A program made the translations under genes and the position numbers. From Planctomycetota bacterium (GTDB lineage Bacteria > Planctomycetota > PLA2 > JAEUHO01): a stretch of DNA of 5,951 nt. Location of the stretch: positions 1 to 5,951 of the forward strand of contig JAPKHB010000254.1 in the NCBI GenBank assembly GCA_026647295.1. The letters are read 5' to 3'. Shown one piece after another: positions 5,573-5,951 of this stretch. Each line of letters starts with the position of its first letter. Within the stretch, counting starts at the first letter, position 1. Under the pieces are notes generated by a model. That model was not told the origin of the DNA. It searched no databases and saw nothing but the letters and a program-made list of their open reading frames with translations.

Positions 5573-5951
5573 TCACACGGCCCCAACCGAAGGGCCCGGC
5601 GGCGCGGCGGGCCCGCGGACCTCGATGGGCGCCCGGGCCAACCGTCCGAGCAGGGCGCGCTCCCGACGCAGCGGCCACCAGTCGTAGAGCAGCATCTCCA
5701 TGGGGCGCCACAGCGAGACCCAGCCGGCGATGGTGAGCCCCTCGGCCAGCAGCCGCGCGAGTGTGTTTCCCGCGGCGAGCAGCCACGCGCCCAGCATGCA
5801 CGCGGTGAGGAACAGGAGGCCGATGCCCAGGCTGCGACGGGCGTCGCGCAGGAAGCGCCGGAGCCGGTGGCGCAGGGCGTCCTCCTCGCGCTCGAAGAAG
5901 GCCCGCAGGGCCGTCCCAAGGTCGCGGTCGTCGCGGGGGTCAGGCTCCCGC
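5573..5951 (-). CDS. Conserved two-helix membrane protein, C-terminal part (5' end outside window)
   Basis: The frame is open from the right edge to a TGA at 5573-5575, giving 125 residues of the C-terminus. The visible N-terminal part is charged and helical (ALRAFFEREEDALRHRLRRF). Then comes one hydrophobic span, LGIGLLFLTACMLGAWLLAA, and a second, LLAEGLTIAGWVSLW, followed by RPMEMLLYDWWPLRRER and a short Pro-rich tail. The WRPxExxLYDWWPLRR block looks like a conserved signature of small bacterial membrane proteins of unknown function; I recognise the pattern but cannot name the family. An internal ATG at 5795-5797 could be called as a start but would cut the first membrane span and ignore the coding-like sequence upstream. 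It is co-directional with the lipoprotein gene, 106 bp away, with a promoter between them. Confidence 0.75.
   Translation of the reverse strand, partial: REPDPRDDRDLGTALRAFFEREEDALRHRLRRFLRDARRSLGIGLLFLTACMLGAWLLAAGNTLARLLAEGLTIAGWVSLWRPMEMLLYDWWPLRRERALLGRLARAPIEVRGPAAPPGPSVGAV

Noticed and set aside
5467..5919. N-terminal extension of the DUF4382 frame to give 632 residues
   Set aside because: It overlaps the membrane protein gene in another frame, would bury the lipoprotein signal internally, and ignores the GGAGG-ATG at 5464-5476.

Overview
This is a very GC-rich bacterial window with six genes visible, one of them cut by the right edge. The codon pattern (almost every third position G or C), a DUF4382 lipoprotein, an exported HEAT-repeat protein and a TlpA-like protein with a long helical tail suggest an environmental Gram-negative, perhaps Planctomycetota or Myxococcota. 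That placement is inference from gene flavour only. No mobile element, CRISPR array, tRNA or rRNA was seen.

Left part (1-1173, minus strand): the standout is an exported thioredoxin-fold (TlpA-like) protein whose reading frame is interrupted by one in-frame TGA. The TGA falls exactly where the first cysteine of the CGPC redox motif should be, giving ...STT-U-GPC.... A perfect 6-bp hairpin with loop AGGUU begins 10 nt past the UGA and its loop starts 16 nt past it, as expected of a bacterial SECIS element. I read it as one 344-residue selenoprotein (139-1173) rather than a short ORF plus a truncated fragment. At least four neighbouring genes or gene ends use TGA as an ordinary stop, so UGA is not globally reassigned.

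Middle part: a HEAT-repeat protein with a signal peptide (1363-2247, +) is transcribed divergently from the selenoprotein gene across a 189-bp G/C-tract-rich gap. It converges on an NmrA/HSCARG-type NAD(P)-binding protein (2287-3237, -). That gene is in turn divergent from a membrane-anchored Cys-x5-Arg protein phosphatase (3351-3929, +).

Right part: a 10-bp perfect inverted repeat separates the phosphatase from a convergent DUF4382 lipoprotein with three tandem beta-sandwich-like repeats (4021-5466, -). This lipoprotein has a good sigma70-like promoter. Upstream of it is the C-terminal part of a two-helix conserved membrane protein (5573-5951, -).

The genes do not form one operon: strands alternate and each complete gene has its own Shine-Dalgarno site. 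Most products (selenoprotein, HEAT protein, phosphatase, lipoprotein) carry export signals or anchors and probably act at or beyond the cytoplasmic membrane. The NmrA-like protein is the one clearly cytosolic product.
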